Origin: Nostocales cyanobacterium LEGE 11386
GTDB taxonomy: Bacteria > Cyanobacteriota > Cyanobacteriia > Cyanobacteriales > Nostocaceae
Assembly (NCBI GenBank): GCA_015207155.1
Contig: JADEXK010000040.1
Coordinates: forward strand, 1 to 57,138
DNA length: 57,138 nucleotides
Direction of reading: 5' to 3'
Part shown: positions 35,157 to 46,000 of the stretch, piece by piece
Layout of the letters: the number at the start of each line of letters is the position of its first letter
How positions within the stretch are numbered: the first letter of the stretch is position 1
The notes under the pieces: model-generated
Database searches by the model: none
Seen by the model: only the letters and a program-made list of their open reading frames with translations
Told to the model about the DNA's origin: nothing
Made by a program: the position numbers and the translations under genes

Positions 35157-35606
35157 ATGGATGTCTCCAACCCTCAATTGCTTCTGAAGCGTGTCGTTAA
35201 TGTCAAGGTTATTGTCACTCCCCTCTGGAAAGAGGAAGTGCAACAGCAACTGCAAGCGCAGATCAATCAAAGTGACCAGCAACTGCAACAGCTCGATGTC
35301 GAAGGACAAAGAGCGATCGCGGCTATTCAAAAGCAGAGTCTACAACCACCAGGCCCACAGACCCTGCAACAAATTGATAATATCCAACTCCAAGTCAATC
35401 AAAAGAAAAGTGAATTGCTAGAGCAAAAAAATCAATTGCTGCAAAACCTCCAGCAAGTACAGTTTCTTGAGTTGGATCAAGAAGTTAATCAATTCCAAAT
35501 GGAAGGCTTTTTCCGAGTCGAAAAGGGCGATAACTTGATTAGCAAAATGCAAGTCGAAATCGTGCTGCGTGATGGCGTTGTAGAAGACATTCGCGGCGAC
35601 GTTTAA
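35157..35606 (+). CDS. YlqD-family protein
   Basis: A 149-aa protein whose ends match the YlqD family: a beta-strand start LLLKRVVNVKVIVTPLWKEE, a Gln-rich coiled coil (about 27-110, LQAQINQSDQQLQQLDVEGQ) and a C-terminal beta part FRVEKGDNLISKMQVEIVLR ending in VVEDIRGDV. The family has no established function. It follows aas by 40 bp in the same direction, a pairing that suggests co-transcription but no known link. Confidence 0.8.
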   Translation: MDVSNPQLLLKRVVNVKVIVTPLWKEEVQQQLQAQINQSDQQLQQLDVEGQRAIAAIQKQSLQPPGPQTLQQIDNIQLQVNQKKSELLEQKNQLLQNLQQVQFLELDQEVNQFQMEGFFRVEKGDNLISKMQVEIVLRDGVVEDIRGDV

Positions 35607-35616
35607 TTTAACTCGC

Positions 35617-36144
35617 CTACTGACAGCTTTGAGTTAACTCTTTGTGGGGGCGACTCCCAGTGCGACATTGTATCTGGGAGCCTGCCCAAACAATTTGCCA
35701 CACCAGAGGTGAGCTAACTAAAAGCGATCGCCCAAAGGTTGTCATCTCCACTCGATACTTAATTACATCAACTACATCATCATCCGGTGGGATGTGCGTA
35801 ATTTTCACTAAAGCTTGATTTTGTTGAGGATAAACTACCTCTATTTTAGGCTTTTCTCCTACTGATACTTGATCAGCAAAGGCGTTCAAGGCGAGGGTAG
35901 TAGGATCACTACCTTGAAGAGCCGATTTCAAACTTTCTAACGGTATAGTTTGATATTTATCACGCTCTGGATACGCTGCAATATCTTGAGCATGTTGCAC
36001 ATTCGAGAATTGCTGCGGTTGCTCATTGCCATTGTCTAAAACTGTTGTAGATGTTTGGTGCTGGGTGATGTAAAAACCAGCACCAGCAGTGGCAAAGACA
36101 CTAAGTACCAAAATTAAAAAAAATTTCCACTTGATCGAAATCAT
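35617..36144 (-). CDS. Hypothetical protein with N-terminal membrane anchor
   Basis: No family recognised. The first ATG in frame is at 36144, giving 175 aa; a TTG four codons earlier is the only longer option. Residues 4-26 (IKWKFFLILVLSVFATAGAG) form a signal anchor or uncleaved signal, so the rest is probably periplasmic. It has a disordered stretch, then a compact domain (about 65-160) with VEVVYPQQNQALVKITHIPP-like strands (IEVVYPQQN seen) and KYRVEMTTFG, ending in a two-Cys tail. It is convergent with the YlqD-like gene, with 10 bp between the stops. Confidence 0.65.
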   Translation of the reverse strand: MISIKWKFFLILVLSVFATAGAGFYITQHQTSTTVLDNGNEQPQQFSNVQHAQDIAAYPERDKYQTIPLESLKSALQGSDPTTLALNAFADQVSVGEKPKIEVVYPQQNQALVKITHIPPDDDVVDVIKYRVEMTTFGRSLLVSSPLVWQIVWAGSQIQCRTGSRPHKELTQSCQ

Positions 36145-36162
36145 AAAATTAAACAAGCTATG

Positions 36163-36197
36163 GGTTACAGGCTACAGGCTACAGGCTACAGGTTACA
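36163..36197. repeat. Heptamer short tandem repeat
   Basis: Five 7-bp units, GGTTACA, three GGCTACA, GGTTACA, in perfect tandem. A partial complement, CTGTACCCTGTAACC, follows at about 36208-36222, allowing a weak hairpin. The remaining 36223-36474, the pdhC leader, shows nothing else. Confidence 0.85.
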
Positions 36198-36474
36198 GAT
36201 CTACCTCCTGTACCCTGTAACCTATCCCCTATTCCCTAAGTTTCATTGTTGATAATGCAACATCGGCAAACCATCGACAGTTGTCATATATCATAGACTT
36301 TTAGGTCATCTTGAGGTTCCTATGGTCATCAGTTCAACGATGCGGGGTTGGCTGTCACTTAATCCCTCCCGACCTAAAATAGAAAATCTCAACGCTAAAA
36401 CTCCTAAGCCGAGATACAATTCGATCTGGCAAAAGCTGTTAAAGTCCATAAACCATTGATTCTGAAACCACCAT

Positions 36475-37758
36475 ATGAGCATTCACGAAGTATTTATGCC
36501 GGCGCTTAGTTCCACCATGACCGAAGGCAAAATCGTCTCCTGGGTGAAATCGCCAGGCGACAAAGTGGAGAAAGGCGAAACCGTGGTGGTTGTCGAGTCA
36601 GATAAGGCAGATATGGATGTGGAATCCTTTTATGAAGGATATCTGGCCCACATCATAGTGGAAGCTGGTGATACAGCACCTGTAGGGTCGGCGATCGCCT
36701 ACGTAGCAGAAACAGCAGACGAAATCGCTACCGCTAAGTCTTTGGCTAACTCCGGTGGTGCTGCGGCTACTCCTACCTCTGCTCCCGAACCAGTAGCAGC
36801 AACAGCTTCAGTGGGAATGCCTGCCTTGGCTACTCAAAATGGTTCTAACCACCGCGAAGGCAGACTTGTAGTTTCACCTCGCGCCCGTAAGTTAGCCAAA
36901 GAACTCAAAGTTGATTTAACTACTCTCAAAGGTAGTGGCCCCTATGGTCGTATCGTGGCTGAAGATGTAGAAGCTGTGGTCAGTAAAGGCAAGCAACCCG
37001 CAGCTAAACCAGCACCTACTACCACCGCAGTTACACCCCCACCACCTGCGACAAAAACACCAGCACCAGTCATCACAGCTGTTCCTGGTCAAACAGTGCC
37101 TCTAACTACCTTCCAAAGTGCCGTCGTGCGGAATATGGTAGCTAGTCTATCTGTACCAGTCTTCCGCGTAGGTTACACAATTACCACCGATGGATTAGAT
37201 CAACTTTACAAACAAATTAAATCTAAAGGAGTGACGATGACAGCGCTACTGGCGAAAGCCGTAGCGGTGACGTTACAAAAACATCAATTATTAAATGCCA
37301 GTTATTCAGAGCAAGGAATCGTCTATCATTCTGGCATCAACGTTGCTGTAGCTGTAGCTATGGATGACGGAGGATTAATTACACCAGTGTTGCAGAATGC
37401 AGACATGGTAGATATTTATTCTCTATCCCGCACTTGGAAATCTTTAGTAGAACGCGCGCGCGCCAAACAACTGCAACCCGAAGAATACAACAGTGGTACT
37501 TTTACCTTGTCGAACTTGGGGATGTTTGGTGTAGACAAATTTGATGCTATTTTGCCACCTGGGCAAGGTTCAATTTTAGCAATTGGTGCATCCCGCCCCC
37601 AAGTTGTAGCCACCAGCGACGGTTTATTTGGCGTGCGGCAGCAAATGCAGGTAAATATTACTTGTGATCACCGGATTATTTATGGTGCCCATGCTGCGGC
37701 GTTCTTACAAGATTTAGCAAAATTGATTGAGACCAATCCTCAATCTTTAACAATGTAG
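36475..37758 (+). CDS. pdhC: Dihydrolipoamide acetyltransferase, E2 of pyruvate dehydrogenase
   Basis: Core E2 of the pyruvate dehydrogenase complex, moving the acetyl group from lipoate to CoA. The 427-aa protein has one lipoyl domain (about 1-80) with the lipoylated Lys44 in VESDKADMDVES, an Ala/Pro-rich linker, a peripheral-subunit-binding domain (about 130-165, VSPRARKLAKELKVDLTTLK) and the catalytic domain (about 205-427), with the active-site motif DHRIIYGAHAAAFL near the C-terminus. A single lipoyl domain is normal in cyanobacteria. No other pdh gene is close, also normal. The symbol follows cyanobacterial usage (also called odhB). Confidence 0.92.
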   Translation: MSIHEVFMPALSSTMTEGKIVSWVKSPGDKVEKGETVVVVESDKADMDVESFYEGYLAHIIVEAGDTAPVGSAIAYVAETADEIATAKSLANSGGAAATPTSAPEPVAATASVGMPALATQNGSNHREGRLVVSPRARKLAKELKVDLTTLKGSGPYGRIVAEDVEAVVSKGKQPAAKPAPTTTAVTPPPPATKTPAPVITAVPGQTVPLTTFQSAVVRNMVASLSVPVFRVGYTITTDGLDQLYKQIKSKGVTMTALLAKAVAVTLQKHQLLNASYSEQGIVYHSGINVAVAVAMDDGGLITPVLQNADMVDIYSLSRTWKSLVERARAKQLQPEEYNSGTFTLSNLGMFGVDKFDAILPPGQGSILAIGASRPQVVATSDGLFGVRQQMQVNITCDHRIIYGAHAAAFLQDLAKLIETNPQSLTM

Positions 37759-37807
37759 TTGGGAAATGGGGCATGGGGTGAAATAACTTCTATAAATCCC
37801 CTTGTCC

Positions 37808-38272
37808 CTACTCCCCATTGCCCACTGCCTCGGCTCGTTCCCGTGCCAAACTATCAATAGCATCACCCAAAGCTGTAGTTAAGCTTTGTCGAGTTTGGGC
37901 ATGATTGTCTTGCTCAGTTTTTAATGCTTGCAACAGGCGATCGCGTTCTTTCATAATTGCAATTAATTTGGCTTGCAAGTCTTCTATCGATTGGATTTGT
38001 TTAATTTCTTGCTGGGCATCTGTTTTGGCTTTGCCGTCAACGAGTATACCTGATTCCAGTCCCTTGAGTTGATAAATCTCGGCTTTGAGGGATGCGATCG
38101 CTTGCTGGGCTAAATGAGCATCTGTACGGCGTTGTTCTGCTTCTGTATTATAGAGTTTACGCCATTTTTCGGCACTTTCCCAAGCAGCATCGCGATCGCG
38201 CTGCTGTTCTATCAGCTGTTGTTTGAGTGTCTGAATCTCTGCCAACCACTGTTGTGTTAAGTCTTGACTCAT
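37808..38272 (-). CDS. Coiled-coil protein of unknown function
   Basis: A 154-aa, almost wholly helical, charged protein with heptad-like spacing through about residues 5-145 (LTQQWLAEIQTLKQQLIEQQ, later LQAKLIAIMKERDRLLQALK). It has no membrane segment or recognisable domain. Similar small coiled-coil proteins are found in many cyanobacteria. It converges on pdhC with a 49-bp gap. Confidence 0.7.
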   Translation of the reverse strand: MSQDLTQQWLAEIQTLKQQLIEQQRDRDAAWESAEKWRKLYNTEAEQRRTDAHLAQQAIASLKAEIYQLKGLESGILVDGKAKTDAQQEIKQIQSIEDLQAKLIAIMKERDRLLQALKTEQDNHAQTRQSLTTALGDAIDSLARERAEAVGNGE

Positions 38273-38469
38273 AAAAAGTTCTTTTGTCTCACTTTGACTT
38301 ACCTGCTCTCAAATTTTATTGTGTATGACATTCTGTAACTTATGATTATTTAATTAATTAAGTTTGTATTAGAACTTGCAAGTACCTCAGCATAAATATT
38401 TAACATTTAACTATTTTTCAACACTGTCCCCTCTTTTAACCAGGCAATTTATTTTGCACGATTACTGAT

Positions 38470-40230
38470 ATGTTTAGACACTGGTTTGCTAAAAACTTAG
38501 GAGTTGGTCAAGCTCGTAAAGAACAAGTATATCTGGAGATATGCAGCTCACTCAGCCTTGACGATGTTAGCTATTGGATTCAAGTTTTGTTTGCGGCTGG
38601 TATTGCTACCCTCGGACTAGTCTTAAATAGTCCAGCTGTGATTATTGGCGCGATGCTCATTTCTCCCTTGATGGGAGGAATTCTTGCCAACGGATTGGCG
38701 CTGGCTGCGGGTGATGTGATCTTAGCGATGCGGGCACTTCTTAATCTTTTTTTAAGTTGCTTTGTGGCCATTTCTTTTGCTGTGATACTTGTGTCTTTGC
38801 TGCCATTTAAGGAAATGACCAGTGAAATTTTAGCCCGGACTCGACCCAATATCCTGGATTTGGTAGTGGCTCTATTTTCTGGTGCTGTGGGTTCAGTAGC
38901 AATTTGTAAAGAACCCAAAGGTGTGGCAACTTCAATTCCTGGTGTAGCGATCGCAGTAGCTTTAATGCCGCCATTATGCGTTGTCGGCTACGGTATCGGG
39001 GTAGCTATCAGCTTAAATTCTGTGAAAGGATTACAGGTAGCTAGTGGTGGTGGCTTACTCTTTTTTACCAACTTGGTGGCGATTACATTCACTGCCATGT
39101 TGGTTTTTCTTAGTCTGCATATTGATAATTATCAGGTGAAAGAAAAAGTTAGGGAATGGCGAGCAACACATCAAGAAAGTATCTGGATGCAGAAAGTATT
39201 GGAGAAACTACCTGCTTACGGCAAACTCAGAAGAATTGGCTCGCTTCCTGGTCGGTTATTATTAATTTTTATTACCATTGGCGCAATTATTTTCCCACTC
39301 AATCGCTCTTTGAGCCAACTCGGACGGGAAATTTCCCTACAGCAACAAGAAAATCGTATCCGTAGTTCAGCTACAGATGTATGGCAGAAAAATTTTGCTA
39401 CCTTTGCTGATGGTGAACCACGTTCTTACATCAGTAATATCTCGACTTTAGAACAAAATAATAAGCTGACAGTTCAACTGCAAGTTTTTACAAGTAGACA
39501 ATACACTCCAGAAGAACAGAATAGTTACATTCAACAATTAGCCTCTCGTCTAAGAAGACCGCCTGAATTATTAGCACTGAAACTGATCGAAATTCCCACC
39601 GCGTCCAGTGAACTTTTACGCCCGGTTCCTGATGAAAAACCTCCTGAACCAGTGATGACAATCGCGCAGTTACAATCAAGTTTTCTGCAAGAAGTTCAAT
39701 CTGTCTTGGGTGATTTGCAACTACCCCAGCCAGCACAGATGATTAATTATGAGTTAATCACTAGTCCCGTTGTCCCCTTGAGCATCCGTTTGGTTTATTT
39801 GAGTGAACGTGACATTGATAGAGATGCCCAAACTTTGCTCGCTGATAACGTTAGGACTAGGCTAGATTTTCAGTCTGCTAGAGTCAGTATGCAAAGAATA
39901 GCCAGTTCTTTGGGAAATATTACTTTTGACAATGAGGAATCAGTAATTACGCCGGATGGTACGCAGCTATTAGATAGTGCTGCTCAAATTTTACGACAAC
40001 AGCCTAATTTAAGGCTGGAGATGATCGTTAACCAGCAAGAAAACGAGCCAGCAGAAATTGTGCAAGAGCGATCGCAAGCTCTTACAGAATACTTACAATC
40101 AAAGTGGCAAATCGGCAGTGACCAAATAGCTTGGCAAAGCGGTACAGAGTCTCAACCTAGCGCCATACTGCAACTTACAGTCAAGTCCCGTCGCAATCCA
40201 CCAGTGGCAACTATGCCTGAATCACGGTAA
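38470..40230 (+). CDS. DUF389 multi-pass membrane protein with C-terminal extension
   Basis: A 586-aa membrane protein. Residues about 30-280 contain the DUF389 hydrophobic core: VLNSPAVIIGAMLISPLMGG, an ALAAGDVILAMRALLNL helix, GAVGSVAICKEPKGVATSIP, and a final membrane helix (about 262-280). The rest is soluble. Its last 100 residues (ITFDNEESVITPDGTQLLDS onward) resemble the OmpA-like domain in spacing, though the diagnostic Arg/Asp pair is not obvious. DUF389 proteins have no agreed function. It stands alone, 200 bp after an opposite-strand gene. Confidence 0.82.
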   Translation: MFRHWFAKNLGVGQARKEQVYLEICSSLSLDDVSYWIQVLFAAGIATLGLVLNSPAVIIGAMLISPLMGGILANGLALAAGDVILAMRALLNLFLSCFVAISFAVILVSLLPFKEMTSEILARTRPNILDLVVALFSGAVGSVAICKEPKGVATSIPGVAIAVALMPPLCVVGYGIGVAISLNSVKGLQVASGGGLLFFTNLVAITFTAMLVFLSLHIDNYQVKEKVREWRATHQESIWMQKVLEKLPAYGKLRRIGSLPGRLLLIFITIGAIIFPLNRSLSQLGREISLQQQENRIRSSATDVWQKNFATFADGEPRSYISNISTLEQNNKLTVQLQVFTSRQYTPEEQNSYIQQLASRLRRPPELLALKLIEIPTASSELLRPVPDEKPPEPVMTIAQLQSSFLQEVQSVLGDLQLPQPAQMINYELITSPVVPLSIRLVYLSERDIDRDAQTLLADNVRTRLDFQSARVSMQRIASSLGNITFDNEESVITPDGTQLLDSAAQILRQQPNLRLEMIVNQQENEPAEIVQERSQALTEYLQSKWQIGSDQIAWQSGTESQPSAILQLTVKSRRNPPVATMPESR

Positions 40231-40279
40231 TTTGATACATAGTTAGCACAAATACCTGGCGAACAGAATAGCAGCCCAA

Positions 40280-40410
40280 GGCACGCTATGGCTTTAAGCG
40301 CAGCCATGCCCGTAGGGCTTTACGCCACGTTCCGCGTTAGCGAAGCTATCGCTCCTAGCGATACGCGGTAAGCGCAGCTATGCCCGTCAAGGCTTTACGC
40401 GGCTACATAA
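40280..40410. repeat. Cluster of overlapping hairpin repeats
   Basis: A near-identical unit AAGCGCAGCCATGCCCGT..GGCTTTACGC occurs twice in direct orientation (40296-40326 and about 40370-40400). A palindromic stretch between them carries GCGATAGCTTCGC/GCGATACGC-type motifs. This is the familiar mosaic of small palindromes of Nostoc intergenic DNA. Confidence 0.7.
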
Positions 40411-40541
40411 ACACAGCCTGTATACCCTCTGGGAAGCCAAGAGTAAGCACAGACTGGGATTAGTTTGCTGGTGCGGACTTAGTTTGTGTAGCCCTATTCA
40501 GTCTTAGGGCATTTTGCTGGTTCTTTTAACAAACTGCGACT

Positions 40542-41453
40542 ATGATTATGCCGAAGCCTCGTTTTCTCAGATTCTTTCGCCACCTGAATGGGCGCGCACT
40601 GAAAAAAACTTTTACAAGGACAACCGAAAGGCGACTTTTAGGACTAGCCTCAGAAATTGCTTTTAATGCTATGCTGTCGCTGTTTCCGGCGATTATTGCT
40701 ATTCTCACTGCCATCGGCTTATTTGAAGAATCTTTACAAGAAACCTTTAAACAGCTGGCGGCGCAACTTAGTCAAATTGCACCGGAAGAAGCTTTAATTT
40801 TGATCCGTGATTTTGCTGCCGCAGAAATTACCAGATCCAGAAACAGTGGTTTATTTTCTCTCAGTTTTGCGATCGCTATTTGGACGGCTTCTGGGGCAAT
40901 CAGTACGGCGATGACTGCTTTTGATCAAATTCATCAAATTTCTTCAGACAAGAAGCGCCCTTTTTGGAAAGCCAAAGCTGTCTCCCTAGGATTAACCATC
41001 GGTACGATCTTACTATTTGTTTTGGCTTCTTTTTTAGTGTTTATCAGCGACTTACTGTTAGGAATGGCGGTAAATGAAAATGGTTCTTTAATTTTTTTGT
41101 TGCATCTTTGGCAACTGTTGCGCTGGCCTTTAGCTTTAGGTATTATTGCCACCGCGTTTAGTTTTGTTTATCGCTATGGCCCCAGTGTGTGGAATTCAGG
41201 TACACCGATGCTGCCAGGGGCAATTTTAGCAGCTATTTCTTGGGCAATTCTCTCAGCCCTATTTCGGACTTATGTAGCGAATTTCGGCAACTATAATAAA
41301 GTTTACGGAGCAGTGGGGACTGTGATAGTTTTGATGCTGTGGCTGTGGATGAGTGCTGCGGTTCTGCTGGTAGGTGACCAATTAAACGTGACTGTTGGTG
41401 AAGAAATCCGGTCAAAAGCCGATAAAAACCAGCTTAATGAGCAAATAACGTAA
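40542..41453 (+). CDS. YihY/BrkB-family inner-membrane protein
   Basis: A 303-aa polytopic membrane protein of the YihY (formerly tRNA-processing RNase BN) family; the family's function is unresolved. Visible: the start region LASEIAFNAMLSLFPAIIAI with the first membrane helix, a GLFSLSFAIAIWTASGAIST helix, and the C-terminal signature NYNKVYGAVGTVIVLMLWLW followed by AAVLLVGDQLN. About six helices and standard length. It is 68 bp before the DUF4112 gene in the same direction, so the two may share a transcript. Confidence 0.88.
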   Translation: MIMPKPRFLRFFRHLNGRALKKTFTRTTERRLLGLASEIAFNAMLSLFPAIIAILTAIGLFEESLQETFKQLAAQLSQIAPEEALILIRDFAAAEITRSRNSGLFSLSFAIAIWTASGAISTAMTAFDQIHQISSDKKRPFWKAKAVSLGLTIGTILLFVLASFLVFISDLLLGMAVNENGSLIFLLHLWQLLRWPLALGIIATAFSFVYRYGPSVWNSGTPMLPGAILAAISWAILSALFRTYVANFGNYNKVYGAVGTVIVLMLWLWMSAAVLLVGDQLNVTVGEEIRSKADKNQLNEQIT

Positions 41454-41520
41454 GTAAATTAATTCAATAAATTAGTATAGTGTCTATCTATAAATTTACC
41501 TTAAATAAGCGATCGCCTTA

Positions 41521-41910
41521 ATGCCTCATTCTTCTTCACGATCCCATATTGATCCTGATACTCAAGCACTTACATTGAAACGGTTGCGTCAAATTAGCCG
41601 CATCCTCGATAAAATCTTTACTATCCCTGGAACACCAATTCATCTTGGTCTAGATCCAATTATAGGATTTATACCTATTGGTGGCGATTTTTTAGGATTC
41701 ATACTTTCTAGCTACATCATTATAGAAGCAGCAAGACTGGGTGTACCTAAAACTACTTTAAGTAGAATGCTTTTGAATATCATTATTGATAGCTTGGTAG
41801 GTACAATACCCGCCATCGGAGACTTATTTGATTTTGCTTGGACAGCAAATGAGTATAATATCAAGCTACTAGAAGAACATTTACAGTTCCCCCATAGAAA
41901 AAGGGTATAG
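41521..41910 (+). CDS. DUF4112 domain protein
   Basis: A small 129-aa protein, nearly all DUF4112: residues about 22-95 with IPGTPIHLGLDPIIGFIPIG, then a hydrophobic helix and the repeat-like IIDSLVGTIPAIGDLFDFAW. Two membrane-inserted helices are likely. Function unknown for the family. It lies just after the YihY gene in the same direction. The start ATG directly follows a GCGATCGC HIP1 site. Confidence 0.85.
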   Translation: MPHSSSRSHIDPDTQALTLKRLRQISRILDKIFTIPGTPIHLGLDPIIGFIPIGGDFLGFILSSYIIIEAARLGVPKTTLSRMLLNIIIDSLVGTIPAIGDLFDFAWTANEYNIKLLEEHLQFPHRKRV

Positions 41911-42042
41911 ACGCTTTATTTGTCTTACGTAGTTTTAGTTAACTTGTTTTCCAATGCCATTGTCTTAATAGCATTCCCATGATACTAATTAGAATGCTAC
42001 GAAAAGCTTTAACTGGCGTTTAAAAGAGTTCTTGACAAAAGA

Positions 42043-42978
42043 ATGAAAGATTGGTGGCAGGCTACTTTTCCTCAAGGCAGGCAAAGTCTAATTATTACAG
42101 ATGCAAAGGGATATCCTGTACAAATTGCTTACGGTGAAAAAGGTACAGGTAAGCCGTTAGTTTTATTACATGGTATGGGTAGCTGGAGCTACAATTGGCG
42201 GCACAGCATTGCCCCACTATCTAAATATTTTCGAGTAATTTGCTTTGATGCCAAGGGATACGGTTTTTCGGAAAAACCTTGGTTGCGTCGAGAACAAAAC
42301 GGGCATCAAATTATTGAATTTGAGCGCATTATTCAGGCATTATGTGATGAACCTGCCGTGATTGTAGCTGAATCTTTAGGAGGATTAGTTGCTCTGGCGC
42401 TTGCTCAAAAGAATCCTCAATTAATAGCGCGGTTAGTAGTTGTCAATACCCCTATTTTCACTGAGCGTTTACCCCATTGGGCAATGTTGTTACTTGCCCA
42501 AATACCTTTAGAAATTATACAAACAATTGATACCTTGCGCTTGGCATACCTGTTGGCACCTTTAGTGAGAGAAGTAATGGCAATAGAAAGGCGTGGGGTA
42601 CTGTTCGATCCCTCAATATTGACACAAGAAGATGTGTATTGGCTAACTTACCCATTTATTGAGCTTCCTGGAACACTTGTAAAAGTCGCAGAAGAGTTAC
42701 AAATAGCAGCACGGGAAATTGAAAATTGGCAAGTCAATCAACCAAATATGCTCAGTCAAATTCAAAATAATCTGGATGCTATTAATTGTCCCACCCTGAT
42801 TTTATGGGGTGACCAAGATAGTTGGTTTCCTGTTAGTCATGGAAAAAAGTTACATCAATATATCCCAAATTCCAGGTTACAAATCTTAGATAATTGTTGT
42901 CATGATGCCTCAACAGGTTCTTCAGAGGTATTAAATAAAAGTATTGTGGAGTTTTTGCAGGATACTAATTTCTTTTAA
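42043..42978 (+). CDS. Alpha/beta-hydrolase with a standard nucleophile motif
   Basis: A 311-aa alpha/beta-fold hydrolase. The oxyanion strand LVLLHGMGSWSYNW (about 39-52), the FDAKGYGFSEKP segment and the nucleophile elbow VAESLGG with Ser111 are canonical. The acid is probably in LWGDQDSWFP and the base His in CCHDAS near residue 289. No signal peptide; probably cytosolic. The substrate is unknown. It contrasts with the other hydrolase of this window (22515-23423), which lacks the Ser. Confidence 0.88.
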   Translation: MKDWWQATFPQGRQSLIITDAKGYPVQIAYGEKGTGKPLVLLHGMGSWSYNWRHSIAPLSKYFRVICFDAKGYGFSEKPWLRREQNGHQIIEFERIIQALCDEPAVIVAESLGGLVALALAQKNPQLIARLVVVNTPIFTERLPHWAMLLLAQIPLEIIQTIDTLRLAYLLAPLVREVMAIERRGVLFDPSILTQEDVYWLTYPFIELPGTLVKVAEELQIAAREIENWQVNQPNMLSQIQNNLDAINCPTLILWGDQDSWFPVSHGKKLHQYIPNSRLQILDNCCHDASTGSSEVLNKSIVEFLQDTNFF

Positions 42979-43089
42979 TCTAATAACTAATTGTTACATT
43001 ATTTTTGATTGGCTGCTCCTCAGTTAATCAAATATGTGATTATTTAGTCACTAGCTAAATACAATAATTAAACTGACAAAGTTAACCAG

Positions 43090-46000
43090 GTGTTTATTTG
43101 CCATCTACCAACACAATCTAAACGTAGCCATCATAAGACAACAACAGCAATTTCCGTTGTCTTTGGTATGGTTGCAATCATTGGCATCAATAACTGTGCC
43201 TATGCTCAAATTATTGAAGATAATACTTTACCCAATAATTCCATCGTTACTCCCTCTAGGAATACTTTCCTCATAGAAGGAGGAACGCCAGTAGAAAATA
43301 ATTTATTTCATAGTTTTACACAGTTTTCCTTGCCTAAAGATTATACCGCTTACTTCAATAATGATCGTCATATTCAAAATATTTTTAGCCGGATTACGGG
43401 TGGATTTGTTTCAAATATTGATGGTATCATTACAGCCAATGGTGGAGCTAATTTATTTATCCTAAATCCCAATGGTATTATCTTTGGGCCCAACGCCCGT
43501 TTGGATATTAGTGGTTCGTTTGTTGCTAGCACTGCTAACAGCATCAAATTTACAGATGGCGTAAATTTTAGTGCTAACCCTTCAGTAAGTACACCCCTAC
43601 TCACTGTCAAAATTCCTATCGGCTTGCAATACGGGGTAAATCCTGGAAAAATTCATGTACAGGGAGATTCACAGATCAAACCCACAGAATTGCAAGTACA
43701 ACCCAACCAGACTTTGGCTTTGATTGGTGGCAATGTAATTTTAGAAAATACACGCTCTTTTACTTATGGAACAGATAGCCGGATAGAATTAGGTAGTGTT
43801 GCAGCAGAAAGTTTAGTGGGAATCACATCTACAAAGCAAGGCTTTCTGTTTAACTATGATGCAGTACCTAATTTTGGCAACATTGCATTCCAAAATACTT
43901 TTGTTGAGAGTGTCGGTGATTTGCAGATTACAGGCAAAAATATCATCCTTACTGATGGAATATTGAATGGAGCAAACAATCTGACGGTCAATGCCACAGA
44001 GAAAATACAACTAATTGGTAATAGCTCTATTTATTCGGCAAGTTCAGTCAGCACACCAGCAAATCTCACAATTAATGCTCGGACTTTATTACTCCAAGAT
44101 GCGTCTAACATAGGTGTAGATCGAGGAAATTTAACAGTAAATGTTTCAGAGACAGTGCAATTAATTGGTGATGCTAGTAACCGTACTTTAAATAATCAGA
44201 ATAATACATCGCAGTCTAGCAGAATATTTGCTACAGCCCCATTAGAATTAGGGGGTATAGCAGGCAACTTAATAATTAACACTCGAAATTTGTTAGTCCA
44301 GGATGGAGCACAAATTTCTACTAGTTCTGCCGCACGTATTTCTGAGGATAGCCCTTTTGGTACAACCAAAGGAGGTAATTTAACTGTTAATGCATCAGAG
44401 TCAGTGAAATTGCTAGGTAGCTCTGTCGATGAAATATTTCCTAGTGGTTTATTGACCAGATCCTCTGAAAATGGGGATACAGGAGACTTAACCATTAACA
44501 CTGGTATCCTGCTAGTGCAAGATGGGGCACAGGTAATTACCAGAAATGTAGGTATTGGAAAAAGTGGTAACTTGACTGTAAATGCCATCAAGGGGATACA
44601 GCTAATCGGTACTTCCCTCAACGGTAGGATTCCCAACAATGATGTAGGAGCTAATACACTAGTAGACCAGCCGATATTCGACAGTTTGACACCACAAATT
44701 TTAATAAAAGGTATATTAGCTAGTGATACTTTACCCAGTGGCTTGTTCGCTAGTACTGTTGATAGAGGAAATGCGGGAAATGTGACAATCAACACCCGTG
44801 ATTTATTAGTGCAAGATGGGGCACAAATCAGTGCTGATACTTTTGCTGAAGGTGAAGGCGGGAATTTGACTGTAAATGCCACCAAGCAAGTGCAATTAAT
44901 TGGAGCTTCTGTCAGTAGTATTTCCAGTGGCTTGTTTACAAGAACAAATTCAGAGGCCACAGGAGCAGCAGGCTCTTTAACTATATTTACTGATAATTTG
45001 CTAGTAAGGGATGGGGCACAGGTTAGTGCTAGTACTTTTGGTGTAGGTAAAGGCGGAAATTTAACTGTAAATGCTACCGAAGAGATACAACTAATTGGTG
45101 TTTCTAATAACAATGTTACCAGTGGCTTATTTGCTCAAGCTAATTCTGGTGCTACAGGAAATGCGGGAGATGTGAATTTGAATACCTCTGCCTTAATAGT
45201 TAAGGATGGGGCACAGGTTAGTGCTAGTACTTTTGGTACGGGTGAAGGCGGTAATTTAAAAGTGAATGCCACAGAGAGCGTGCAATTAGTTGGTAACTCT
45301 GCCAATGGTTTATTTCCTAGTGGCTTATTTGCTGTAGCTGCTCCAGGCTCATCGGGGAAGGCAGGAGAATTAACAATTAATACTGGTACTTTACTTGTAC
45401 GTGATGGGGCACAAGTCGCTGCTAGCACCTTTGCTCAAGGTCAGGGCGGGAATTTAAAAGTGAATGCCACAGAGAGGGTGCAATTAATTGGTAACTCTGC
45501 CAATGGTTCGTTTCCCAGTGGCTTGTTTGCTACTGCTACTAAAGATGCCACAGGGGGAGCTGGAGACTTGACGGTTAATACGAATATTTTGCAAATTCAG
45601 CACGGAGCTGGAATAGCAGTTAGGAGTCGAGGCCAGGGAAGTGCAGGTAACCTCAATCTAGATGCTCGCTCTATATTATTGAACAACCAAGCCTTTATTA
45701 GTGCTGATACTCGTGCTAGCAATAGCGATTCTCATCAGTCACAAGCAACTATCTCTTTGCGTTCTTCAGACTTGTTGATGTTACTTCGTGGCAGCACCAT
45801 CAGCACCAACGCCACTGGTAATAATGTCATTGGTGGTAACATTAATATCGACACGAATCTTTTAGCTGCCATAGATAACAGCGATATTAGTGCAAATTCC
45901 GTTAACTTTCGTGGTGGGCGAGTCAACATTAAGGCCCAAGGGATTTTTGGCACACAGTTGCGTAATGCACTTACCCCAAAAAGCGATATCACAGCCACAG

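Noticed and set aside
44196..45428. Long reverse-strand frames (305 and 97 aa) within the haemagglutinin gene
   Set aside because: They are antisense to a repetitive beta-helix gene and mirror its repeat periodicity; shadow frames.
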